This document shows positions 1 to 6,648 of a stretch of DNA of 7,440 nucleotides, piece after piece. The stretch covers positions 1-7,440 of the forward strand of contig JAUNKI010000099.1 in the NCBI GenBank assembly GCA_030532815.1, read 5' to 3'. A program made the position numbers and the translations under genes. Numbering within the stretch: the first letter of the stretch is position 1; every line of letters starts with the position of its first letter. Under the pieces are notes generated by a model that saw only the letters and a program-made list of their open reading frames with translations, was not told the origin of the DNA and ran no database searches. The DNA is from Leptotrichiaceae bacterium (GTDB lineage Bacteria > Fusobacteriota > Fusobacteriia > Fusobacteriales > Leptotrichiaceae).

Positions 1-56
1 AACTCTAAGTATAATGAATATTTTTGAGTGTTAAAAAATATTTAATAGTATGGAGC

Positions 57-80
57 GTGAGGACAGTAATGAGTCCTCAC
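57..80. other. Perfect 8-bp stem-loop downstream of the transport operon
   Basis: GTGAGGAC (57-64) and GTCCTCAC (73-80) form a perfect inverted repeat around an 8-nt loop. It lies about 35 nt beyond the stop codon of the last operon gene (minus strand), where a terminator would be expected. Neither strand has a T-run directly after the stem: the minus strand continues GCTCCATACT, with a T-run only about 20 nt further on, and the plus strand continues AAAATCAAATTAC before a T-run. It is therefore not a textbook intrinsic terminator. It could still terminate weakly, stabilise the 3' end of the mRNA, or be a protein-binding palindrome. Confidence 0.4.
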
Positions 81-115
81 AAAATCAAATTACTTTTTAT
101 TTTCCCTCTTCAAAA

Positions 116-805
116 CTAATCAGTATAATCTATTTTTCCAAATCCTTTTTCTTCAATAATATCTCTGAAATCCTTATCCAAATGCATACAGTAGACTCTG
201 CCTCTTTTATCTGAAGGAATTATTTCTTCCAGATAAAATATATTTCCGTGTGTAGGGTTTTCACTTGTATAACTGCATGTATCCTGATATATTTCTGTTA
301 TTTCACCTGAAAAATATTTTTGAAGTATTTTTTCGGGTATCTCAACTGCATCTCCGCTATAATAAATTGTTTCATCAGGAAAAACAATTTCATATCCGTA
401 ACACCTCATATCATCCACGTGCTTCACTTCAATTTCACGATTTTTCACTTCGGATATTTTAGGAAGTTTATTTTCATATTTATAAAACTCTTTTCCCACT
501 CCCACCATTTCCAGATATGATATTATTTTTTCTGTGGGATGTATAATGTACGGAACTTTTCCTTTTTTCAAATAAAGATAGGATATAAAAGAACCTAAAC
601 TCCCTACATGATCACAATGGAAATGAGTTATAAGAATAAAAATTTCCTTACTGTTCAACATCTCTTCCAAATTCCATATTTTCTGAAATATACTTTCTCC
701 GCAATCCATTAAATAAAAATTATTGTTATGTGTAAAAAATGCACTTGTGTTATGGAGAATCGGATTAAAAGCCGATCCGATTCCCAAAAATTTTAATTTT
801 TTCAC
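116..805 (-). CDS. Small MBL-fold (RNase Z-like) metallo-hydrolase
   Basis: Predicted cytoplasmic metal-dependent hydrolase of the metallo-beta-lactamase fold, probably a phosphodiesterase; substrate unknown. Counting from the GTG at 805 (229 aa), motif II reads T-H-F-H-C-D-H with H61, H63, D65 and H66. A further histidine H129 precedes a Gly-Tyr strand, the YYSGDA strand supplies the bridging aspartate D152, and H208 in VYCMHLD is the likely last ligand. This layout resembles RNase Z/PhnP-type proteins. Only about 23 residues separate H129 and D152, leaving no room for the tRNA-gripping arm of true RNase Z (about 300 aa), so tRNA 3'-processing is unlikely. Start choice: the AGGAAG at 819-814 sits 8 nt before the GTG at 805, but overlaps the longer in-frame GTG at 814, so 805 is preferred. 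It begins 12 nt after the permease stop and is the last gene of the operon, so it may act on the imported compound (inference). Confidence 0.85.
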   Translation of the reverse strand: MKKLKFLGIGSAFNPILHNTSAFFTHNNNFYLMDCGESIFQKIWNLEEMLNSKEIFILITHFHCDHVGSLGSFISYLYLKKGKVPYIIHPTEKIISYLEMVGVGKEFYKYENKLPKISEVKNREIEVKHVDDMRCYGYEIVFPDETIYYSGDAVEIPEKILQKYFSGEITEIYQDTCSYTSENPTHGNIFYLEEIIPSDKRGRVYCMHLDKDFRDIIEEKGFGKIDYTD

Positions 806-817
806 TAAAGTCACTTC

Positions 818-1642
818 CTATTCTTTTATTCCCGAGCTTATGAAACTATTTATAAATTTCTTCTGTAATACGAAAAATATAACTATGAGCGGAAATATTA
901 TTATAAAAGTGGCGGCACTTACATTTGCCCATTGCATTGTAGCCTCTTTGGACTTGGCAAAAAGTGCCAATCCCACTGTCAAAGTTCTGTTCTGTACCGA
1001 ATTTGTAACAATCAGAGGCCATAAATAGTTATTCCAGTGATAACTTACCGAAACTACTCCGAAAGACAGGTAAGCAGGCTTTGCACACGGCATATAAATT
1101 TTCCATATTATCTGCCATGTATTGGCACCGTCTATTCTGGCAGCTTCTGCAAGAGATTTCGGTATAGTTTTAAAATGCTGTCTGAGTAGAAATATCCCGA
1201 AAGCAGTACCTAAAAACGGAATCATAATCCCAAGTTTTGTATTTATAAGACTCAAATCCTTCAAAGTCATGAAATTCGGGGTTATCAGAACATCATTAGG
1301 TATGATTATCTGCATAAATATTATAATAAATACATATTTTGCCCACTTCAGTTCCATTACAGCCAGTGCGTATGCCGCCATAGTGGATGTAAACACCTGT
1401 ATTACAAATGTAACAGTTACAAGTATCAGTGTATTTATATAGTATGTCTTAAAAGGAACCGCATTCCACACATATATGATATTTTTCAGAGTAAACGGCG
1501 TCTTAGGAAATAGAGACATACTGAAAGAAGGTTCAGTAAATGCCGTCCCTATCATCCATATTAAAGGTATAAGCCAAATCATGGCTATAACAAAGGATAA
1601 TAACGTAATAATTGAGTTTTTCCCTTTTTCTATTATATTCAT
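818..1642 (-). CDS. CUT1-family ABC transporter permease, MalG/UgpE type
   Basis: Inner-membrane permease subunit for carbohydrate-type uptake, pairing with the permease encoded just upstream. Counting from the ATG at 1642 (274 aa), membrane segments are visible near residues 12-32, 69-95, 103-122, 137-153 and at the C-terminus (FIIIFPLIVIFFVLQ). The cytoplasmic EAA loop that docks to the ATPase is at 166-173 (EAARIDGA) and continues to a proline. The short N-terminus and the C-terminal end in ISSGIKE are typical of MalG-like subunits. Start choice: AGGGG at 1653-1649 lies 6 nt before the ATG at 1642; an in-frame TTG two codons upstream would sit directly against the Shine-Dalgarno and is less likely. 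It starts 21 nt after the previous permease. MalG/UgpE families act on many sugars and glycerophosphate, so the subunit does not reveal the substrate. Confidence 0.93.
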   Translation of the reverse strand: MNIIEKGKNSIITLLSFVIAMIWLIPLIWMIGTAFTEPSFSMSLFPKTPFTLKNIIYVWNAVPFKTYYINTLILVTVTFVIQVFTSTMAAYALAVMELKWAKYVFIIIFMQIIIPNDVLITPNFMTLKDLSLINTKLGIMIPFLGTAFGIFLLRQHFKTIPKSLAEAARIDGANTWQIIWKIYMPCAKPAYLSFGVVSVSYHWNNYLWPLIVTNSVQNRTLTVGLALFAKSKEATMQWANVSAATFIIIFPLIVIFFVLQKKFINSFISSGIKE

Positions 1643-1663
1643 AGTCAACCCCTATTTTAAAAA

Positions 1664-2554
1664 TTAATTGTAAAATGCTTTCTTATCCTGTCTGAAAAAT
1701 CTCGGTAAAGATACAAAAAGAAGCAGAAACAACATTATTACCGTTAATGCCGAAGATCTTCCGTAGTTGAAATTTGTAAATCCCTGCTGATATATATAAT
1801 ATAACAGTAAAGTACTCGCATTATTGGGAGCTCCTTCAGTCATTATGACTATATGATCTACTAATTTGAAACAGTTTGTCAGTGCTATTGTCGATACAAA
1901 TATCATTGTCGGTTTCAGCAGAGGCAGAGTAATATTTTTAAGCATTACCCAGAATCCTGCTCCATCTATTCTTGCAGATTCAAATAAATCTTCGGATATT
2001 CCCTGCAAACCTGCCAGAAAGAAGATCATCAGGTATCCTGATTCTTTCCATACATACATTATCGCCATAAAAGGCAGAACCGTATTTTTATTTGACAATA
2101 CATTTAGAGGTTTCATCCCCAAAGAAGACAGCCACTGATCCAGAAGTCCGTTTTTCCCCATATATATAAACATCCATATACTTGCCACAGCAATCATAGG
2201 CATAACTACAGGATAAAAATATACTGTTCTCAATATACTTACCGATTTACTTTTACGGTTTACGAGAAACGCCAATGTCAGTCCTAAAACCATACACGGA
2301 ACAACTGTTATTACGGAAAAAAATATTGTATTATACATTACTTTCCAGAAAATTTCACTTTTAAACAGGCTGATATAATTACTGAAACCTGACCATACAG
2401 GTTTCTTCATTCCTAAAGTATATTTCGTAAAACTCAGGTAAAAACTTTTAAAAACAGGTAAAACCGTAAATCCGACCATAAATATTAAAGAAGGCAGAAG
2501 TAATAAAAAACCCGTTATGTTTTCTTTCAGTTTTCTTTTCAGCTTTGTGTTCAT
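1664..2554 (-). CDS. CUT1-family ABC transporter permease, MalF/UgpA type
   Basis: Inner-membrane permease subunit (296 aa) forming a heterodimer with the MalG-like subunit encoded next. After a basic N-terminus (KLKRKLKEN) the first membrane segment is at about 13-35, followed by an LPVFKSFYLSFT stretch typical of UgpA/LacF proteins. Further hydrophobic segments are near 74-98, 110-132, 160-183 and 270-284. The EAA loop ESARIDGAG is at 192-200 and leads to LPLLKP, the usual ATPase contact. About six segments without the large MalF periplasmic insertion place it in the short UgpA/LacF/MsmF group. The ATG at 2554 is preceded by a full AGGAGG (2564-2559) 4 nt away. The 17-nt gap to the binding-protein gene indicates co-transcription. 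No ATP-binding subunit is encoded in the window, as is common where one shared ATPase serves several CUT1 systems. Confidence 0.94.
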   Translation of the reverse strand: MNTKLKRKLKENITGFLLLLPSLIFMVGFTVLPVFKSFYLSFTKYTLGMKKPVWSGFSNYISLFKSEIFWKVMYNTIFFSVITVVPCMVLGLTLAFLVNRKSKSVSILRTVYFYPVVMPMIAVASIWMFIYMGKNGLLDQWLSSLGMKPLNVLSNKNTVLPFMAIMYVWKESGYLMIFFLAGLQGISEDLFESARIDGAGFWVMLKNITLPLLKPTMIFVSTIALTNCFKLVDHIVIMTEGAPNNASTLLLYYIYQQGFTNFNYGRSSALTVIMLFLLLFVSLPRFFRQDKKAFYN

Positions 2555-2571
2555 TTTACCTCCTGTGAAAA

Positions 2572-3873
2572 TCAGTTAAAATCCTTCAATACTTCAGTAG
2601 CTTCTTTCTGGGCATTATCTAAAGCCTCTTTTGCAGTTTTTTCCCCTGTTATTGCAGACTGTATGTTATCATTGAGTATTCTCCATATTTCAGCAGCATT
2701 GTAAGTTGTCAGCTCAGGTTTTGCAAACTGCAGCTGTTCATACGCCACTTTTGCCTGAGGTCTTTCCTTATAATAATTTTTTATTGTATCTGTTTCAAAG
2801 GCACTTTTTCTCGTTGCCACATAACCTGTATCTACGCTCCATTGTGCCGCTCTTTCAGCCGTTGTGAGATATTTTATAAATTTCCATGCAGCTTTCTGTT
2901 TTTCCGGAGATATTCCTGAAGAAATATAGAAATTTCCGCCTCCTGTAGGTGCTCCTTTTCTCTTATGTGCAGGCAGAAACGCTACTCCGTAGTTAAACGT
3001 AGCATTTTTCGCTATATTGGATAAATTTCCCGTCGTATGGTATATCATGGCAACTTCTCCTGCCAGAAACTGGGACGGTAAATCTGTCCATTGAACTATT
3101 CCTTCAGCCATCACTTTATATTTTTTCTGTAAATCAATCCAGAACTGAAGTGCCTCCACATTTTCAGGTGTATTGAAAAATACTTTTTTCCCGTCTTCAC
3201 TCATAAGGTTTTTACCGTCGGCACTGTTCTGAAGTGCAAACCCTGTAAATGCCCATTGAGCCGAGCCTGAGTTCAATGCTATTCCTACACCCTTTCTTTT
3301 GTCATTTGTAACTTTTTCCGCTATTTCCACAAGTTTTTCCCATGTTTCAGGAGCTTTTTCAGGATCCAGACCTGCTTCCTTGAAAATATCCTTGTTGTAA
3401 TAAAGAACCATTGTACTTCTCTGAAAAGGTATGGAATATATTTTTCCGTCTACATAGGAATCCTCCATAAATCCTTCAAGAAAATCATCAATATATTTTT
3501 TTCCTTCTTCTCCGTCTTCTTTTATAAGTTCATCAAGAGGCATAGCCATACCGCTTGAAGCCATTGTAAATCTCTGTGTTGCCAGACTTACAAATAAATC
3601 AGGCGGATTTCCCCCTTGAGCGGCGGTCTGGATTTTTGTGACAGTATCATCATAATTTCCGGTATAGACAGCTTCCACTTCTATGTCCGGATTTTCATCG
3701 TTAAAATCCTTTGTGAGCTTTTCCACTATTTTCGCCACAGGACCTCCGACATTAACAGGATAATAAAAAACAAGTTTTACTTTCCCGTCTTTTTTTTCAT
3801 TCTGATTTCCTCCGCAACCTAAAATCAGTAAAAATAAACTTAAAAACATTAAAAAACCGATTTTTCTTTTCAT
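2572..3873 (-). CDS. UgpB-like ABC transporter substrate-binding lipoprotein
   Basis: Extracytoplasmic receptor (433 aa) that captures the substrate and delivers it to the two permeases. A lipoprotein signal peptide is clear: MKRK, a hydrophobic core, and a lipobox ILGC with C20 as the lipidated residue. The body is a family-1 solute-binding fold. It resembles remembered E. coli UgpB: TGNYDD at 71-76, a VLYYNKDIFKEAGLDPE block at 156-172, TTGNLSNI at 280-287 followed by FNYGV at 293-297, GGG at 311-313 and a TGYV turn at 349-352. However, the tryptophan pair that packs on glycerol-3-phosphate in UgpB seems reduced to W207, and the arginine near the UgpB C-terminal region is not evident, so glycerophosphate is not assured. 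The ATG at 3873 has AGGAG (3888-3884) 10 nt upstream. It is downstream of the LacI-type regulator and is probably induced by its ligand. Likely substrate: an oligosaccharide, sugar or polyol derivative. Confidence 0.93.
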   Translation of the reverse strand: MKRKIGFLMFLSLFLLILGCGGNQNEKKDGKVKLVFYYPVNVGGPVAKIVEKLTKDFNDENPDIEVEAVYTGNYDDTVTKIQTAAQGGNPPDLFVSLATQRFTMASSGMAMPLDELIKEDGEEGKKYIDDFLEGFMEDSYVDGKIYSIPFQRSTMVLYYNKDIFKEAGLDPEKAPETWEKLVEIAEKVTNDKRKGVGIALNSGSAQWAFTGFALQNSADGKNLMSEDGKKVFFNTPENVEALQFWIDLQKKYKVMAEGIVQWTDLPSQFLAGEVAMIYHTTGNLSNIAKNATFNYGVAFLPAHKRKGAPTGGGNFYISSGISPEKQKAAWKFIKYLTTAERAAQWSVDTGYVATRKSAFETDTIKNYYKERPQAKVAYEQLQFAKPELTTYNAAEIWRILNDNIQSAITGEKTAKEALDNAQKEATEVLKDFN

Positions 3874-3954
3874 TTATCGCACTCTCCTTTTCTATTTTTT
3901 TAGTATTCTCTAAGCTTCTATCCTCCTTTCATTCTAACTATCCAATGTTTAAAT

Positions 3955-4953
3955 TTATTTTCTCACACTTTCCCTTTGAACAATCTTTCCTGGAATTTCT
4001 TCAGAATATTCCTTTATACCGTTCATCATATTATTCAATTTTTCATAAACTCTTTCCGATATTTTTTTATAATTTAGAGCTACAGTAGTCAAAGCCGGAG
4101 AAAAATACTCTGAAATCGGAATGTTGTCCAGTCCTAAAACGGACACTTCCTCAGGAATCTTAACTTTAAGATCATTTAAAGCTTTCAATACTGCTACGGC
4201 TTTTTCATCTCCTGATACGAAAAAGGCTTCGGGCATTGAATTTCTACCATACAGTTCTTTTACAAGCTCGTATATTTCCTTCTGATTATTCATTTTTTCT
4301 ATAATTCTTAATTTCCGGAGAGATTTTCCGTTTTTCCTGTATGCTTCGATAATCCCATTTTTTCTTTCTATATTCATAGGTGTGGGATTTGCCGTAATAA
4401 AAACTATATTCTCCATATTTTTCTCAAACAGATATTCGGTCCCTTTAAATACTGAATTGAAATCATCATTTGATATATACGTATTGTCGTCTGAATAACT
4501 TTTTCCAAGAATAATAAAAGGGATTTTTTCCTTTTTCAGAATTTCAATCCTTTTGTCATTTTCCTTTTCATAAAATATGACAGCACCGTCAATAAATGTA
4601 TTTGATGTATTTAACAGCGAATTTTTTAAATCTCTGTCCTCATAATATTGTTCCATAAACAAGGATATATTCCTGTCACTGTTACAAGCAAAAATCTCAC
4701 TTACAAGTATGTTTGTCCATATAGTGGCGGTATGCCCCCTGCTTCTCCTTATGGACACCAGTATATTTTTCGTTTTTCTGCTGCTCAGGTTTTTAGCATA
4801 TAAATTAGGTTTATATCCGAGTTCCTTTATTTTCTCCTTTATAAGTCTTCTCGTACTTTCCCTGACATTTTCACTTTCATTTAAAACCCTTGATACTGTC
4901 TGTGTGGAAACTCCGCATTTTTCCGCTACATCTTTAATCGTTATATTTTTCAT
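3955..4953 (-). CDS. LacI-family transcriptional regulator of the transport operon
   Basis: DNA-binding regulator of 332 aa, the usual LacI-family length. The N-terminal helix-turn-helix is unmistakable: TIKDVAEKCGVSTQTVSRVLN at residues 5-25, with recognition-helix residues T17, Q18 and R22. The hinge helix at about 50-58 (NLYAKNLSS) carries L56, the leucine that family members wedge into a central CpG of the operator. The rest is a periplasmic-binding-protein-like effector domain ending with LGLDNIPISEYFSPALTTV, the typical subdomain crossover. The ATG at 4953 has GGGAG (4964-4960) 6 nt upstream. The gene precedes the binding-protein gene by 81 nt with no terminator or operator between, so it probably heads the whole transcript. 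A perfect family-type operator lies 34 bp before its start and a second copy 410 bp further away, pointing to autoregulation, probably repression relieved by a sugar-like ligand (inference). Confidence 0.95.
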   Translation of the reverse strand: MKNITIKDVAEKCGVSTQTVSRVLNESENVRESTRRLIKEKIKELGYKPNLYAKNLSSRKTKNILVSIRRSRGHTATIWTNILVSEIFACNSDRNISLFMEQYYEDRDLKNSLLNTSNTFIDGAVIFYEKENDKRIEILKKEKIPFIILGKSYSDDNTYISNDDFNSVFKGTEYLFEKNMENIVFITANPTPMNIERKNGIIEAYRKNGKSLRKLRIIEKMNNQKEIYELVKELYGRNSMPEAFFVSGDEKAVAVLKALNDLKVKIPEEVSVLGLDNIPISEYFSPALTTVALNYKKISERVYEKLNNMMNGIKEYSEEIPGKIVQRESVRK

Positions 4954-4986
4954 AAATTTCTCCCGATTATATATGTTTTACAATAA

Positions 4987-5000
4987 TGTTACCGTTAACA
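4987..5000. promoter_or_regulatory. LacI-type operator O1, close to the regulator gene
   Basis: TGTTACCGTTAACA is an inverted repeat, TGTTA/TAACA, with the central CG that LacI-family hinge helices bind. It lies 34 bp upstream of the regulator's ATG, where binding would block transcription start or early elongation. A weak minus-strand promoter candidate (TTTACA at 5044-5039, TATATT at 5019-5014, 19-bp spacer) would place O1 just downstream of the start site. A second copy of this site is at 5397-5410, and 22 of 23 bp match when flanks are included. The sequence also fits the CcpA cre consensus TGWNANCGNTNWCA, so a global catabolite regulator is an alternative ligand. Confidence 0.75.
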
Positions 5001-5180
5001 AATTTATATAAAAAATATATTTAAAAATTTCCGTAAAATGTAAATTGTGTTCAATCCAGTAAAATATATTATATATATTATGCTCTGTTTCTGTAAAATT
5101 GTGCTGTGTATGTTATATAAATAGAATACATTACAAATCCCGTTTAAGACTATAATAGTAAAGCAGGACTGTTCCATTAA

Positions 5181-5247
5181 GTTAAAAATATATTGATTTA
5201 TTAGAACCCGATATATTCGGTTATTTTATAAAATCAATGTAATTAAC
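5181..5247. repeat. Long imperfect inverted repeat in the intergenic region
   Basis: The inner part pairs ATTGATTT (5192-5199) with AAATCAAT (5231-5238), then passes an AT-rich internal loop to a second stem, AACCCGA (5205-5211) with TCGGTT (5217-5222), one base bulged. GTTAA (5181-5185) and TTAAC (5243-5247) extend it outward. No T-run follows on either strand, so it is not a standard terminator. It lies between the two operators. It may be a protein-binding site, an RNA structure if the region is transcribed, or a relic of a small mobile repeat. Confidence 0.45.
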
Positions 5248-5327
5248 AGTTTTCATACTTTCAGAAAATATATATCAGTTATAATTTGAAAATTATTTTA
5301 ACTTTATGTGCAATCCTGCCTGTATTT

Positions 5328-5344
5328 TCCGTTATAAAAACGGA
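5328..5344. other. Short perfect stem-loop
   Basis: TCCGTT (5328-5333) and AACGGA (5339-5344) form a 6-bp perfect inverted repeat with a 5-nt loop. It sits in non-coding DNA about 50 bp from operator O2. Read on the minus strand it is followed by AAAATACAGG, and on the plus strand by TACGAAAAATA, so there is no terminator T-run. Function unknown; a chance palindrome is possible in DNA of this composition. Confidence 0.25.
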
Positions 5345-5396
5345 TACGAAAAATATGTCAAAAAAATTTATTAAAAATGTATTCTTTTTTTCAAAA

Positions 5397-5410
5397 TGTT
5401 ATCGTTAACA
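5397..5410. promoter_or_regulatory. LacI-type operator O2, upstream of the trpS promoter
   Basis: TGTTATCGTTAACA differs from O1 by one base, and the flanking AA and AATTTAT are identical too, giving a 23-bp match with one mismatch (5395-5417). It lies exactly 410 bp from O1 and has the same orientation. 410 bp is close to 39 helical turns at 10.5 bp per turn, so both sites would face the same side of the helix and suit DNA looping by a tetrameric regulator. O2 is centred about 80 bp upstream of the predicted trpS transcription start. It is therefore more likely an auxiliary operator for the divergent transport operon than a trpS operator. Confidence 0.7.
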
Positions 5411-5447
5411 AATTTATTTTAACCTCTATATTTTAATTTGTCAATAG

Positions 5448-5476
5448 TTGAAAATATAAAATAAAAGTGTTATAAT
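5448..5476 (+). promoter_or_regulatory. Sigma-70-type promoter of trpS
   Basis: TTGAAA (5448-5453) and a perfect TATAAT (5471-5476) are separated by exactly 17 bp. Transcription would start near 5483-5485 and give an untranslated leader of about 184 nt before the trpS ATG at 5668. It is the best-scoring promoter by eye in the 714-bp intergenic region. It reads only towards trpS and the gene behind it. Confidence 0.75.
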
Positions 5477-5483
5477 TTTTTTT

Positions 5484-5667
5484 ACACGATAATTCGGATT
5501 ATCCCGATTAAGTCGGAAAAATATGTCGTTTTATAAATTTTATATATCCGCTGATTTCCATAAAATTAGCAGTTTGCAACTTTTTAAAATGCATATTAAC
5601 TGTAAATTACCGTTCGACTTATTAAGATAACTCCGATTACATCATTTACACATAACGGAGGTTTTTT
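5484..5667 (+). promoter_or_regulatory. Structured 5' leader of trpS, possible attenuator
   Basis: Three kinds of structure are visible. At the 5' end, GATAAT (5488-5493) pairs with ATTATC (5498-5503), while TCGG (5494-5497), CCGA (5504-5507) and a second TCGG (5513-5516) allow mutually exclusive stems. Next, GCTGATTT (5550-5557) pairs with AAATTAGC (5563-5570) through one G-U wobble and a 5-nt loop. It is directly followed by the small stem AGTT-TGC-AACT (5571-5581), which runs into a T-run at 5581-5585, a weak terminator-like shape. The leader ends with GGAGG at 5657-5661, 6 nt before ATG. No T-box antiterminator signature (GGTGGNACCGCGG) and no run of Trp codons are present, so neither standard tryptophan control is supported. 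Regulation here is inference. Confidence 0.4.
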
Positions 5668-6642
5668 ATGAGAAGTTTATCAGGCATTCAGCCGAGCGGC
5701 ATTCTCCATATAGGAAATTATTTCGGGGCAATAAAACAGTTTGTCGAATTTCAGGATAAATATGAAGGATTTTATTTCCTTGCAAATTATCATGCCCTTA
5801 CTTCATCACCTGACGAAGAAAGTCTGAAAAAAAATACAATAGATGCTATTCTTGATTATCTTGCTTTAGGTCTTGATCCTGAAAAATCAACAATATTCTT
5901 ACAATCTGATGTTCCTGAGCATACGGAACTTTCATGGATACTGGCAAATGTTACTCCTATGGGGCTTCTTGAAAGGGCACATTCCTATAAGGATAAAGTT
6001 GCCAAAGGCATCAAACCCAATGTGGGACTGTTCACGTATCCTGTTCTGATGGCTGCGGATATATTAATGTACGAACCTGATATTGTTCCGGTAGGAAAGG
6101 ATCAGAAACAGCATCTGGAAATTACGAGGGACATTGCCGTTAAATTTAATGAAACCTACGGAAAAGAAATTTTTAAACTTCCACAGGAAAAAATAGTCGA
6201 AAATCTCGCCGTAGTTCCTGGCGTAGACGGAGATAAAATGAGTAAATCATACGGAAATATTATTAATATGTTTATTCCGAAAAAAGAAATAAAAAAACAG
6301 ATTATGAGTATCGTAACAGATTCCACGCCCCTTGATAATCATAAAAATCCTGATAAAAATATAACAAAACTATATTCTCTTTTTGATACTGAAAAAGAAG
6401 TTGAAGAACTGAAAGAAAAATTTCTGGCAGGAAATTTCGGGTACGGACATGCTAAAAATGAATTATTCGATAAATTTATGGATTATTTTACTCCTTTCAG
6501 AGAAAAGCGTGAACAGCTTGAAAAAAATATGGATTATGTTTATGAAATTTTAAAAAGCGGTGCTTTCAAAGCACGGTCGGTTGCTTCCATAAAAATGGAG
6601 GAAGTCAGAAATACTGTAGGACTGCTAAATAGTCATCGGTAA
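5668..6642 (+). CDS. trpS: Tryptophanyl-tRNA synthetase
   Basis: Cytoplasmic class I aminoacyl-tRNA synthetase that charges tRNA-Trp using ATP and tryptophan; it normally works as a homodimer. The 324-aa length is typical of the short bacterial form. The N-terminal block SGIQPSGILHIGNYFGA carries the HIGH-type signature H14-I-G-N17. YPVLMAADIL at 124-133 forms the tryptophan pocket, with M128 and D131 equivalent to the indole-recognising residues of the Bacillus enzyme. GKDQKQH is at 143-149 and the KMSKS loop is intact at 190-194. The C-terminus (GAFKARSVASIKMEEVRNTVGL) is the usual tRNA-binding helical end. The ATG at 5668 is preceded by GGAGG with 6-nt spacing. It is expressed from its own promoter at 5448-5476 and followed after 6 nt by a disrupted HD-domain gene. 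All catalytic motifs are present, so it should be functional. Confidence 0.98.
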   Translation: MRSLSGIQPSGILHIGNYFGAIKQFVEFQDKYEGFYFLANYHALTSSPDEESLKKNTIDAILDYLALGLDPEKSTIFLQSDVPEHTELSWILANVTPMGLLERAHSYKDKVAKGIKPNVGLFTYPVLMAADILMYEPDIVPVGKDQKQHLEITRDIAVKFNETYGKEIFKLPQEKIVENLAVVPGVDGDKMSKSYGNIINMFIPKKEIKKQIMSIVTDSTPLDNHKNPDKNITKLYSLFDTEKEVEELKEKFLAGNFGYGHAKNELFDKFMDYFTPFREKREQLEKNMDYVYEILKSGAFKARSVASIKMEEVRNTVGLLNSHR

Positions 6643-6648
6643 CATACT

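Noticed and set aside
3916..3935. Strong AGGAGG in the gap between the regulator and the binding-protein gene, with a tiny ATG-AAA-GGA-GGA-TAG frame
   Set aside because: No start codon follows the AGGAGG at proper spacing, and the 4-codon frame has no ribosome binding site. It is not supported as a leader peptide.
4966..4971. TATAAT on the minus strand just before the regulator gene
   Set aside because: It would put the transcription start inside or after the ribosome binding site at 4964-4960, and no -35 box is found at 16-18 bp.
5151..5156. TATAAT on the plus strand in the middle of the intergenic region
   Set aside because: There is no acceptable -35 box 16-18 bp upstream and no gene directly downstream. 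Such hexamers are common by chance in DNA this AT-rich.
5484..5667. T-box riboswitch for trpS
   Set aside because: The conserved antiterminator bulge sequence and a strong terminator are missing.
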